Source: Bacillota bacterium
GTDB lineage: Bacteria > Bacillota > Clostridia > Acetivibrionales > DTU013
Direction: 5' to 3'
Assembly: GCA_023399355.1 (NCBI GenBank)
Contig: JAEWQC010000085.1
Span: 1 to 20,269 of the forward strand
DNA: 20,269 nt
The notes below the pieces were generated by a model, which saw only the letters and a list, made by a program, of their open reading frames with translations, did not search any database and was not told where the DNA came from. Both the position numbers and the translations under genes were made by a program. Shown piece after piece: positions 13,301 to 20,269 of the stretch; position 1 is the first letter of the stretch, and the number at the start of each line of letters is the position of its first letter.

Positions 13301-14563
13301 TCATTTTTTAATTCCAATATCTTTGCGGTAGTGCATATCCGGGAAACTGATTTTACCAACTGCAGCGTAGGCCTTGTTTCTTGCCTTTGTCATGGTACCG
13401 GCAACCGCCGTCACACCCAGTACCCTGCCGCCTGCCGTAAGGCATTTGCCTCCTTCAAGTTTTGTCCCTGCATGAAATACGATAACATCGGGATCTTTTT
13501 CAACCTCTTCCAGCCCCGTTATCTCAAGCCCTGTGGCATACTTCCCGGGATAACCGCCGGAGGCCAGAATGACACATACAGCGGCATTATCACTCCATTC
13601 AATGTTCATGGAGTCCAGTCTTTCGTCAATAACAGCATCGAATATTTCCAGGATATCCGTTTTTAACCTTGGCAGCACTACCTGTGTCTCGGGATCGCCA
13701 AACCGGGCATTGTACTCCAGTATCCTGGGTCCGTCCGCTGTAAGCATGAGTCCAAAATACAGCACGCCCTTGAACTTGCGGTTTTCACTGTTCATTGCCC
13801 TTATGGTGGGCAGGAATATGTTTTCCATGCAGAAGTCATTCAATTTTTTATCATAGAGCCTGCTGGGCGAAAATGTTCCCATTCCGCCGGTATTCAACCC
13901 CATATCGTTGTCAAGCGCACGCTTGTGGTCCTGCGAACTGACCATGGGCACAACCGTTTTACCGTCTGTGAAAGCAAGGATTGAGACTTCAGGCCCTTTT
14001 ATAAACTCTTCGATGACAATCCTGTCACCGGCTTTGCCGAAAACCTTGTCCGACATCATCTCATGAACTGCCTTACCGGCTTCCTCGAAATCCTGAGCGA
14101 TGATTACACCCTTTCCCAATGCCAATCCGTCAGCTTTGATTACTATGGGATAGGTTGACTTTGCCAGATATGCAATTGCATCTTCAGGTTTGTTAAACAC
14201 CTCATAGCCGGCGGTAGGCAAACCGTACTTTTTCATCAATTCTTTCGAAAATACTTTGCTGCTTTCTATGGCAGCGGCGTTCTGTCTTGGTCCGAACGCC
14301 CTGATACCGGCTGCATCCAATGCATCAACCATACCGGCTGCAAGCGGATCATCCGGGGCAACTACTACAAGATCTATTCCTTCTTTTTTTGAAAAGTTCA
14401 GCACCCCTTCAATATCTGTCGCCTTGATCGGAATACACTCCGCAAGTGATGCAATTCCGCCGTTTCCGGGTGCACAGTACAACTTTTCCACCCGTGGGCT
14501 TTGAGCAATTTTCCAGGCCAGCGCGTGTTCGCGTCCGCCCCCTCCTATAATAAGAACTTTCAT
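13301..14563 (-). CDS. purD: Phosphoribosylamine-glycine ligase (GAR synthetase)
   Basis: ATP-grasp enzyme that joins glycine to 5-phosphoribosylamine, step 2 of de novo purine synthesis. 420 residues, normal for a stand-alone PurD. The N-terminal loop GGGGREHALAWK is at 7-18. The ATP-grasp middle region shows VIKADGLALGKGVIIA and a later GPEVSILAFTDG, and the DNDMGLNTGGMGTFSPS signature and LEYNARFGDPE metal-binding stretch are intact. The ATG has GGAGGAG seven bases upstream. It is the last gene of the purine operon, 94 bases after purH. The tail of the gene (GIKK then TGA) is followed by AT-rich sequence and the palindrome pair, not by a clear terminator. Confidence 0.97.
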   Translation of the reverse strand: MKVLIIGGGGREHALAWKIAQSPRVEKLYCAPGNGGIASLAECIPIKATDIEGVLNFSKKEGIDLVVVAPDDPLAAGMVDALDAAGIRAFGPRQNAAAIESSKVFSKELMKKYGLPTAGYEVFNKPEDAIAYLAKSTYPIVIKADGLALGKGVIIAQDFEEAGKAVHEMMSDKVFGKAGDRIVIEEFIKGPEVSILAFTDGKTVVPMVSSQDHKRALDNDMGLNTGGMGTFSPSRLYDKKLNDFCMENIFLPTIRAMNSENRKFKGVLYFGLMLTADGPRILEYNARFGDPETQVVLPRLKTDILEIFDAVIDERLDSMNIEWSDNAAVCVILASGGYPGKYATGLEITGLEEVEKDPDVIVFHAGTKLEGGKCLTAGGRVLGVTAVAGTMTKARNKAYAAVGKISFPDMHYRKDIGIKK

Positions 14564-14657
14564 CCTCTTCTCCTCCAGTTACTATTTCCATCTTGCGTTT
14601 TTCATATGTTACTTTACATTATCATTCATTCCAGCCGCAGAGATGCCAAGAGTCGGC

Positions 14658-16202
14658 TTAATGTTTGAAATGCCTCATTCCGGTAAATATCATTGCGATT
14701 CCGTACCTGTCGCAGGCATCGATCGACTCCCGGTCACGTACGGAACCTCCCGGCTGGATGATTGCAGTGATTCCCGCCGTATGAGCCTCCTCAACACAAT
14801 CGGCGAACGGAAGGAATGCATCCGATGCCATCACTGCCCCTTTGGTTCTGTCTCCGCCATAATCGACTGCGACCTTCAGGGAAGTGATTCTGTTCGTTTG
14901 TCCCGGGCCAATGCCAATCGTTTGATTTGCCTTTGCAAGTACAATGCCGCTGGACTTCGTGTGCTTTACCACCTTCATTGCAAACAGCAGATCCGCCAGT
15001 TGTTGCTCCTCAGGCTTTGTTTGCGTAACACACTTCATTTCTTCCGAATCGACCAGTTCATTGTTGTAATCCTGAACCAGCAGACCTCCTGTGACCTTTT
15101 TCATATCATATGTACCGGCAGGGAGTTTTGCGGATATATTCCCCAACCGCAGAAGCCGTATATTTTTCTTTCGGGTAAGGATCTGAAGGGCCACCTCTGA
15201 AAAATCGGGAGCTATCACGATTTCATAAAAAACCTTGCTGATTTCTTCAGCCGTTTGTGCATCAATTTCCCTGTTGGCGGCAATAATCCCGCCGAATGGG
15301 GACAATGGATCCGACTCATACGCCAGCATGTAGGCTTTCCATATCGAAGCGGCGCTTGCTGCACCGCAGGGGTTCGCATCCTTGACAATAACTGCCGTCG
15401 GCTCGTCAAACTCTTTTAAAAGCTCAATTGCGCCATTTGCATCACTTATATTGTTATAGGACAGTTCTTTTCCGTGCAGTTGCCTTGCGTCGGTCATACA
15501 ACCGATATTTGGCCCCGTTTCCCTGTAGAAGACGGCCTTCTGGTGCGGATTTTCACCATACCTCATCTCCTGGGCCTTTTCAAAGGTAAGTGAAAGGGTT
15601 TCCGGGAAGAACTCTTCCCCAAGCTTGTCCCTGAAGTATTGTGCGATTAATGTATCGTAGTGGCTGGTATGCTCGAAAACCTTGTAAGCCAATTTGAATC
15701 TGGTCTTAATTGAGACGTCGCCATTCAGCTTTATTTCACTGAGCACCTTTTCATAATCCGACGGATCCACAATAACCACCACATCCTTATAATTTCCAGC
15801 TGCAGCCCGCATCACGGCCGTCCCGCCTATATCGATATTTCCAATGGCTTCCTCAAGTTCAACATTGCCTTTGAGGATTGTCCGGGCAAACGGATACAGG
15901 TTCATGACAACCATATCAATGGGTTCAATCCCGAGTTCCTTGATCTGCTTCATTTGTTCCTCTTTGCCCCGAATTGCCAGAATGCCGCCGTGCACCTTCG
16001 GATGAAGCGTACTCACACGTCCGTCAAGGCACTCGGGGAAATCTGTAACCTCGGAGATGTCTGTTACTTTCAGCCCGGCTTCCACCAGCACGTTTTGTGT
16101 GCCTCCCATGGATACGAGCTCCACGCCCCGCTTCAGAAGCTCCGATGCCAGTTCTGCAATACCTGTCTTATCCGATACGCTAATCAACGCGCGTTTTATC
16201 AT
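14658..16202 (-). CDS. purH: Bifunctional AICAR transformylase / IMP cyclohydrolase
   Basis: Catalyses the last two steps of IMP synthesis: formylation of AICAR and ring closure. Numbered from the ATG at 16200-16202 (514 residues, typical): the MGS-like cyclohydrolase domain starts with IKRALISVSDKTG and occupies about the first 195 residues, and the transformylase domain carries MRYGENPHQ, VKDANPCGA, KHTKSSGIVLAK and the invariant end GMRHFKH. An open frame extends seven codons upstream to a TTG at 16223, but homologues begin at the chosen Met. The start lies 14 bases after the purN stop, consistent with coupled translation. No truncation or missing key motif is seen. Confidence 0.97.
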   Translation of the reverse strand: MIKRALISVSDKTGIAELASELLKRGVELVSMGGTQNVLVEAGLKVTDISEVTDFPECLDGRVSTLHPKVHGGILAIRGKEEQMKQIKELGIEPIDMVVMNLYPFARTILKGNVELEEAIGNIDIGGTAVMRAAAGNYKDVVVIVDPSDYEKVLSEIKLNGDVSIKTRFKLAYKVFEHTSHYDTLIAQYFRDKLGEEFFPETLSLTFEKAQEMRYGENPHQKAVFYRETGPNIGCMTDARQLHGKELSYNNISDANGAIELLKEFDEPTAVIVKDANPCGAASAASIWKAYMLAYESDPLSPFGGIIAANREIDAQTAEEISKVFYEIVIAPDFSEVALQILTRKKNIRLLRLGNISAKLPAGTYDMKKVTGGLLVQDYNNELVDSEEMKCVTQTKPEEQQLADLLFAMKVVKHTKSSGIVLAKANQTIGIGPGQTNRITSLKVAVDYGGDRTKGAVMASDAFLPFADCVEEAHTAGITAIIQPGGSVRDRESIDACDRYGIAMIFTGMRHFKH

Positions 16203-16216
16203 CCATTCCACTTCCT

Positions 16217-16843
16217 TCACCAATCAATCTGGACTTTTCGGCCGTCAAGGGTCAGGCGGCCTTCCTTGTAGAGCCGGATCGCCTTGGGAAGGATTTCCCA
16301 CTCGGCTTCCTGCATTATGCGCAGCTGCAGTGTTTCCGGTGTGTCATCGGGTTTTACTTCAACGGCTTTTTGCAAAATGATCGGCCCCGAGTCATATTCA
16401 AGATCTACAAAGTGCACAGTTGCACCGGATACCCTTACGCCGTATTCCAGTGCCTTTTGATGCGGTATAATGCCGTAGTAGCCTTTCCCGCAGAAGGATG
16501 GAATCAAAGAGGGGTGTATGTTGATGATCCTGTTCCGGTAGGTATCTATGAAACCCTGTCCAAGCATGGACATGAATCCTGCAAGCACAACCAGATCCAC
16601 TTCACAGCGTTTAAAGTGCTCCATAAGAGCACTGTCGTATTCCTCAACGGAGCCAAAGCTTTTTTTAGAAATCACCGCTGCCGGTATATTGTTTTTCTGT
16701 GCTCTCTCAAGAGCATAAACACCTGCCTTGCTTGATACAACCGTTATAATTTCACACCCGGCAAGGTATCCGTTTTGAATTTTATCAATGATTGACTGCA
16801 GGTTGGTACCCCCACCTGAAACCAATATCCCAAGCTTTAGCAT
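16217..16843 (-). CDS. purN: Phosphoribosylglycinamide formyltransferase
   Basis: Uses 10-formyl-tetrahydrofolate to formylate GAR, step 3 of purine synthesis. 208 residues. The N-terminal phosphate loop is ILVSGGGTNLQ (6-16). The catalytic residues are Asn108, His110 (IINIHPSLIPSF) and Asp151 (EYDSGPI), preceded by the family signature GVRVSGATVHFV. The gene lies between purF and purH, 69 bases after purF. In many Firmicutes purM sits between purF and purN; here there is room for nothing. Confidence 0.96.
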   Translation of the reverse strand: MLKLGILVSGGGTNLQSIIDKIQNGYLAGCEIITVVSSKAGVYALERAQKNNIPAAVISKKSFGSVEEYDSALMEHFKRCEVDLVVLAGFMSMLGQGFIDTYRNRIINIHPSLIPSFCGKGYYGIIPHQKALEYGVRVSGATVHFVDLEYDSGPIILQKAVEVKPDDTPETLQLRIMQEAEWEILPKAIRLYKEGRLTLDGRKVQIDW

Positions 16844-16912
16844 AAATCTGTTCCAGCCTCTCCCTTAATTACTTTACCCCTCATACTCCTTCTGCCCTGA
16901 AATCCATCCTCT

Positions 16913-18349
16913 TCATTTTATCCCCCCGCACGAGAATTTATTTCCCTCAAGCGGTACATCCATAGGATATTGGGAATTGAAACAGGCCGTACAAAAGCCG
17001 CATTTCGAGTCCGGTGCGATTCCAAGGAGACCTTCAAGGCTAAGATAGCCCAGACTGTCCGCGCCTATTTTTTTGCATATTTCAGATACCGTATGCTTTG
17101 AAGCCATCAACTGATCCGAGGAGGATATATCTATTCCAAAATAGCAGGGGAATTTGTATGGCGGAGAACTGACCCTCATGTGAACTTCCTTCGCGCCTGC
17201 ATCCTTGAGCATCTGTACGATTCTTCTCGTGGTGGTGCCCCTGACGATGGAGTCGTCGACCATGACAACCCTCTTTCCTGCTATTTCCGATTTCATTGCG
17301 TTGAACTTTATACGAACGCCCGATTCCCTCTGTCCTTGTTCGGGCTGTATGAAGGTTCTTCCGACATATCTGTTTTTAAGCAGGCCCTGCCCATAAGGTA
17401 TGCCCGACTGTCTGGAATAGCCCAGTGCGGAATTCAGGCCGCCGTCAGGTGCGCCTATTACAACATCGGCTTCAACGGGATGTTCGATCGCAAGCTTTTT
17501 TCCCGCTTCTATCCTGGCCTGCAGAACGCTTGCACCATCGATAACACTGTCCGGTCGTGCAAAATATACAAATTCGAAGATGCAAAGGTGAGAATCTTCC
17601 TTCCTTTTGGGTTTGATGGATTTTATCCCGTCAGCGTCAATAAGGACAATCTCCCCCGGCTCCACATCCCGTACCAGCTCCGCACCAACCGCGTCAAGCG
17701 CACATGACTCGGAAGCAAGTACATGTGAATTTCCGATCTTACCGATGCAAAGCGGCCGGATGCCATGTGGGTCTCTTATGCCGACCAGCCTTTTGGGAGT
17801 TACTATTACAATCGCATAAGATCCTTTTATCGTATCCATGACTTTTTCAAGTGTTTCCTCTATATTATCACTGAAAACCCTGTGCCTCGATATAAGGTTG
17901 GCGATGACCTCCGTATCGCTGGTGGTCTGAAATATGGCTCCGTTTTCCTCCATGGAACTCCTGAGTTCGGCAGCATTGACAAGGTTGCCATTATGCGCGA
18001 GAGCCAGTTGTCCGACCTTGTATTTTACAACCATCGGCTGTGCATTCTCCCTCAGACTTGCCCCTGTTGTGGAATATCTGACATGTCCTATCGCAATACG
18101 GCCTTTGAGATGGTTTAGAACGACTTCATTGAATATCTCGGGTACCAGACCCATGTCCTTGTGGTGAAGAATGATACCGTCATCGTTCACAGCGATTCCG
18201 GCGCTTTCCTGACCCCTGTGCTGAAGCGCATACAAGCCATGGTATGTCATACGTGCCACATCGTACTTGTCGCAGTCGAATACGCCGAATACTCCGCATT
18301 CCTCATGGAGTTTCCCGAACATCACATCTTCATTTGACCCGTTTCCCAT
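16913..18349 (-). CDS. purF: Amidophosphoribosyltransferase (Fe-S type)
   Basis: First committed enzyme of purine synthesis: transfers the glutamine amide to PRPP. Numbered from the ATG at 18347-18349 (478 residues) it carries a 17-residue propeptide before Cys18 (HEECGVFGV), the Ntn nucleophile exposed after self-processing. The PRPP-binding motif VVMVDDSIVRGTT is at 361-373. Cys256, Cys402 and the pair Cys453/Cys456 match the positions of the [4Fe-4S] ligands in the Bacillus subtilis enzyme, which make it oxygen sensitive. The start is one base after the purE stop, with GAAGGA upstream; an in-frame start further up at 18415 would overlap purE and is not favoured. Feedback inhibition by purine nucleotides is typical of the family. 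Confidence 0.97.
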   Translation of the reverse strand: MGNGSNEDVMFGKLHEECGVFGVFDCDKYDVARMTYHGLYALQHRGQESAGIAVNDDGIILHHKDMGLVPEIFNEVVLNHLKGRIAIGHVRYSTTGASLRENAQPMVVKYKVGQLALAHNGNLVNAAELRSSMEENGAIFQTTSDTEVIANLISRHRVFSDNIEETLEKVMDTIKGSYAIVIVTPKRLVGIRDPHGIRPLCIGKIGNSHVLASESCALDAVGAELVRDVEPGEIVLIDADGIKSIKPKRKEDSHLCIFEFVYFARPDSVIDGASVLQARIEAGKKLAIEHPVEADVVIGAPDGGLNSALGYSRQSGIPYGQGLLKNRYVGRTFIQPEQGQRESGVRIKFNAMKSEIAGKRVVMVDDSIVRGTTTRRIVQMLKDAGAKEVHMRVSSPPYKFPCYFGIDISSSDQLMASKHTVSEICKKIGADSLGYLSLEGLLGIAPDSKCGFCTACFNSQYPMDVPLEGNKFSCGGIK

Positions 18350-18350
18350 G

Positions 18351-18869
18351 TTATAATCCTTCTTCCTTGAGTTTCTTCTGCAGTTCCGTATTTTTTTGCT
18401 CAACCTTTGCAGCAAGGCTCTTCTTGTAGTCCTTCATCCGCTCTCTCAATACGGGGTGCAGCCCCGACAAAATCTGTACTGCCAGAATTGCGGCGTTTTC
18501 AGCGCCATCGATTGCCACCGTTGCCACCGGTATGCCCGCAGGCATCTGAACGATAGAGAGCAGTGAATCCAGGCCATCCATGGTCGATGACTTTACAGGA
18601 ATCCCGATTACCGGCAGCGGAGTAAATGCTGCCAGAACGCCAGGCAAATGAGCAGCTTTTCCCGCCGCCGCTATAATTACTTCAAAACCGTGATCTTCCG
18701 CATTTGCAGCAAATTCAGCCGCCTTATCAGGTGTCCTGTGGGCAGAACATACCATTGTTTCGGTTTCAACTCCGAATTCCTTCAATAACTTTATACAGCT
18801 CTTCAAAACAGGAAAATCTGAATCACTTCCCATGATGACAGCTACCTTTGGGGTCTTTTCATTCTTCAT
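18351..18869 (-). CDS. purE: N5-carboxyaminoimidazole ribonucleotide mutase
   Basis: Moves the carboxyl group of N5-CAIR to give CAIR in purine synthesis. 172 residues. Motifs GSDSD (14-18), SAHRTP (42-47) and the loop GKAAHLPGVLAAFTPLPVIG place it with PurE; the HLPG loop resembles class I enzymes, which need PurK, though no purK is in the window. The ATG has GGAGGG five bases upstream. It opens the operon purE-purF-purN-purH-purD and lies about 40 bases behind an intrinsic terminator at 18910-18941, so its expression probably depends on read-through or on a promoter I cannot identify. Confidence 0.96.
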   Translation of the reverse strand: MKNEKTPKVAVIMGSDSDFPVLKSCIKLLKEFGVETETMVCSAHRTPDKAAEFAANAEDHGFEVIIAAAGKAAHLPGVLAAFTPLPVIGIPVKSSTMDGLDSLLSIVQMPAGIPVATVAIDGAENAAILAVQILSGLHPVLRERMKDYKKSLAAKVEQKNTELQKKLKEEGL

Positions 18870-18907
18870 CCAATCCCTCCGTACTATATGAAATGATTTA
18901 TATCCCT

Positions 18908-19069
18908 CTAAAAAGAAGAAAGTCCGCTTTTAGACGGACTTCCCTGCTTCAATTGAATCAGCGGATTTAGACACAGGATGTACGCCATTGTCACAAATGC
19001 GGTCAGTCCTGCAAGTACAGCCGTCCCTACATTCATACCATGCGCGCCGAGCTGAAAGAGCCTGTCCAT
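18908..19069 (-). pseudogene. N-terminal remnant of a guanine/hypoxanthine permease (PbuG/AzgA type), possible leader ORF of the purine operon
   Basis: 53 codons starting at an ATG (19067-19069) with an excellent GGAGG eight bases upstream. The first ~38 residues (MDRLFQLGAHGMNVGTAVLA, then GLTAFVTMAYILCLNPLIQ) match the N-terminus of AzgA/PbuG-type purine permeases, where full proteins run to about 430-480 residues. Homology stops there, and the last codons (SPSKSGLSSF) are simply the sequence of a terminator hairpin. So the gene has been cut back to its first membrane segment, with translation signals intact. It could be dead, or it could work as a translated leader whose ribosome influences the terminator in front of purE. 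Confidence 0.75.
18910..18941 (-). terminator. Intrinsic terminator between permease remnant and purE
   Basis: On the minus strand AAGTCCG pairs with CGGACTT around an 8-base loop (TCTAAAAG), followed by TCTTCTTTTT. It lies inside the last codons of the 53-codon leader frame and about 40 bases before the purE start. No conventional purine riboswitch aptamer is visible upstream. Confidence 0.88.
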
Positions 19070-19128
19070 AAATCACGCCTCCTGTAAAATGAAAATGCAA
19101 TTGTTTGACGATCTATTATTCTTACCCG

Positions 19129-19170
19129 GGGCTGGTCGCCAACTCAAGTCAACTGCTCGCCCCCGCATCC
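19129..19170. repeat. Single copy of the dispersed 41-42 bp repeat in the purine operon leader
   Basis: Begins GGGCTGGTCG and ends GTCAACTGCTCGCCCCC-GCATCC like the array at 6160-6405, but the left inner arm has drifted (GCCAAC in place of GTTGAC), so the inner stem is broken while the outer GGGGC/GCCCC arms still pair. It is transcribed as part of the purine leader if the promoter at 19373-19402 is used. Confidence 0.85.
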
Positions 19171-19372
19171 TGTCAAGTCCGGCAAAATGCTCAAATGTTC
19201 GTATTTTGCTTCTTTTTTCAGAACCGGACTGTTCCTGGAAGTTTTTCCGCAACTGAGATCCGCCTGCTGTTCGCCGCGTTTGTTTCATCCATCTCAATCC
19301 CTTTAACTCCAAGGCATTGACGTTGCGTTTCAGTTTACCCGTTTAAATTTATATTCGTCTTTCACCTTATTA

Positions 19373-19402
19373 ATACTATCAAATGAACGAACGATTTGTC
19401 AA
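19373..19402 (-). promoter_or_regulatory. Predicted sigma-A promoter of the purine operon leader
   Basis: Minus-strand -35 TTGACA (19397-19402, consensus), 18-base spacer, -10 TAGTAT (19373-19378). Transcription from about 19366 gives a leader of about 500 bases to purE that includes the repeat copy, the permease remnant and the terminator. Confidence 0.72.
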
Positions 19403-19430
19403 TCTCAAACATTGATAGATACGAACATTT
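19385..19430. promoter_or_regulatory. Two PurBox-like CGAAC sites over the purine promoter
   Basis: On the plus strand GAACGAACGATTTG lies between the -35 and -10 elements and GATACGAACATTTTT lies upstream of the -35. Both resemble the PurR box core (CGAAC with an AT-rich flank) known from Bacillus. Their direct orientation and 34-base separation differ from the inverted pair usual for Bacillus PurR, so the assignment is tentative. Confidence 0.4.
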
Positions 19431-19533
19431 TTTTACTTTTATCAAATAACATTCGTGTTCTTGTAATGTAAAACAAGGCGATTCTTTTGTATGATGGTAT
19501 ATAATATCGCACAAGAACCGTCACTTTATTCCG

Positions 19534-20269
19534 CTAAATATAATTGAGCAGAAGTATGAATAATGGCAGTGTAAAGAGTGACAGCACCGTGGTATAGATC
19601 ACATTGTCCGTTGCCTGCCTGCTGTCAGAGCCATAAGCCGCCGAAAGTGCCGTTATGATTGCTGCACACGGCATAGCCATGTCAAGGATCACAATCGTCC
19701 TTACAAACGGGTTGATCAGATTTCGAAGCAATAGAAGGATTGCCAGGACTGCAAGCGGAATTAACAATAGCTTCAGTACAGACAGTACCAATGTGACCGG
19801 CTTTTTTAAAATGGCAGCGAAGCCGCCTGAAGGATTATTCGCAACGGAAATTCCTATATACATCATTACCAGCGGCAGCGTACAGTTCCCCAGCGGATTC
19901 AGCGCACTGTAAAAGAAATTGTAAACGACTGCTGCGGTGGCATTGGCCTGTATGGTGCGGTATAAATTTGTGAGTGCAAATATCAGGCCAATCATACAGG
20001 AAATTGTATTGGGGGAAATGAATTTCTTTAATGTATCAGCAAGAGACAACCCTTTATGCCTGTTCAACATGAACACGCCTGTCGTCCAGCAAAGCAATTC
20101 AAAAGCAAGTACGAAAAAGGCCGCCACCACAACCGCTCTTTCACCCAGAATGGCTTTAAAAAGCGGCAGAGCCAGATAACCGACATTTCCAAACATGAGA
20201 TGAGCTTTAAATACATTCGCCGTTGAGCCTTCCAGCTTCATAACCTTGCTGAAAAGCATTCCGGCAGAT
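19534..20269 (-). CDS. AEC-family (auxin efflux carrier-like) permease, C-terminal part
   Basis: The frame is open to the window edge, so the N-terminus is missing; about 245 of some 300-320 residues are visible. Six or so hydrophobic segments are spread along the sequence. Features typical of the family are FGNVGYLALPLF near the start, the mid-protein NPLGNCTLPLVMMYIGISVA, and DMAMPCAAIITALSAAYGSD near the end. AEC proteins in bacteria export or exchange small organic acids such as malate; the substrate here cannot be read from the sequence. It is on the same strand as the purine operon but separated from its promoter by about 130 bases, and I see no strong terminator between them. Confidence 0.88.
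   Translation of the reverse strand, partial: SAGMLFSKVMKLEGSTANVFKAHLMFGNVGYLALPLFKAILGERAVVVAAFFVLAFELLCWTTGVFMLNRHKGLSLADTLKKFISPNTISCMIGLIFALTNLYRTIQANATAAVVYNFFYSALNPLGNCTLPLVMMYIGISVANNPSGGFAAILKKPVTLVLSVLKLLLIPLAVLAILLLLRNLINPFVRTIVILDMAMPCAAIITALSAAYGSDSRQATDNVIYTTVLSLFTLPLFILLLNYI

Noticed and set aside
16203..16223. Seven-codon longer start for purH (TTG)
   Set aside because: The upstream start would overlap the end of purN, and PurH proteins begin at the MIKRALISVSDK-type Met.
19073..19370. Purine or ZTP riboswitch in the purE leader
   Set aside because: I looked for the conserved purine aptamer loops and the ZTP core and found neither; the GC-rich hairpin there is a copy of the dispersed repeat.
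19385..19460. LexA/SOS box from the CGAAC motifs
   Set aside because: No GTTC partner occurs at the four-base spacing required for the Gram-positive LexA site.

Overview
The window looks like a piece of chromosome from a low-to-mid GC, Gram-positive anaerobe of the class Clostridia, probably near the cellulolytic 'cluster III' group (Ruminiclostridium/Acetivibrio-like). That is inferred from gene families, not from a marker gene. Support comes from strong GGAGG ribosome binding sites, a class D-like sortase, type IV pilus ATPases, c-di-GMP-I riboswitches, an Fe-S type PurF and the nadD-yqeK pair. Almost everything is on the minus strand; the one clear plus-strand gene is a glycosyltransferase. 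There are no tRNAs, rRNAs, insertion sequences or CRISPR arrays.

Region 1 (1-4723) is a cell-surface block. It holds a partial pilT, pilB with an N-terminal tandem c-di-GMP-binding (MshEN) motif, a secreted transglutaminase-like protein and a membrane-anchored sortase. Between sortase and transglutaminase lie a good promoter and two c-di-GMP-I riboswitches in series. The second riboswitch abuts the transglutaminase ribosome binding site and carries a dispersed 41-42 bp palindromic repeat in its P3 arm. The same second messenger may therefore act here at the RNA level and on the pilus motor.

Region 2 (4724-6470) is a divergent spacer, a polyprenyl-phosphate type glycosyltransferase, and an array of six perfectly phased 41-bp copies of the same repeat.

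Region 3 (6412-9439) is a serine biosynthesis operon: consensus promoter, single-aptamer glycine riboswitch, terminator, class V aminotransferase, serA, terminator.

Region 4 (9574-13300) holds an ABC-ATPase remnant, lysA, an 18-bp tandem repeat, a small membrane protein, and yqeK and nadD overlapping by four bases. A pair of operator-like palindromes sits upstream of nadD.

Region 5 (13301-19402) is a purine operon, purE-purF-purN-purH-purD, without purC or purM. Its leader contains a promoter overlapped by PurBox-like CGAAC sites, another copy of the repeat, and a 53-codon remnant of a purine permease gene whose tail coincides with an intrinsic terminator just before purE.

Region 6 (19534-20269) is the C-terminal part of an AEC-family permease cut by the window edge.

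The most interesting signals are the tandem c-di-GMP riboswitches with a repeat grafted into one of them, the 41-bp repeat family, and the permease-remnant/terminator leader of the purine operon. All calls come from reading the sequence; no database search or folding program was run.
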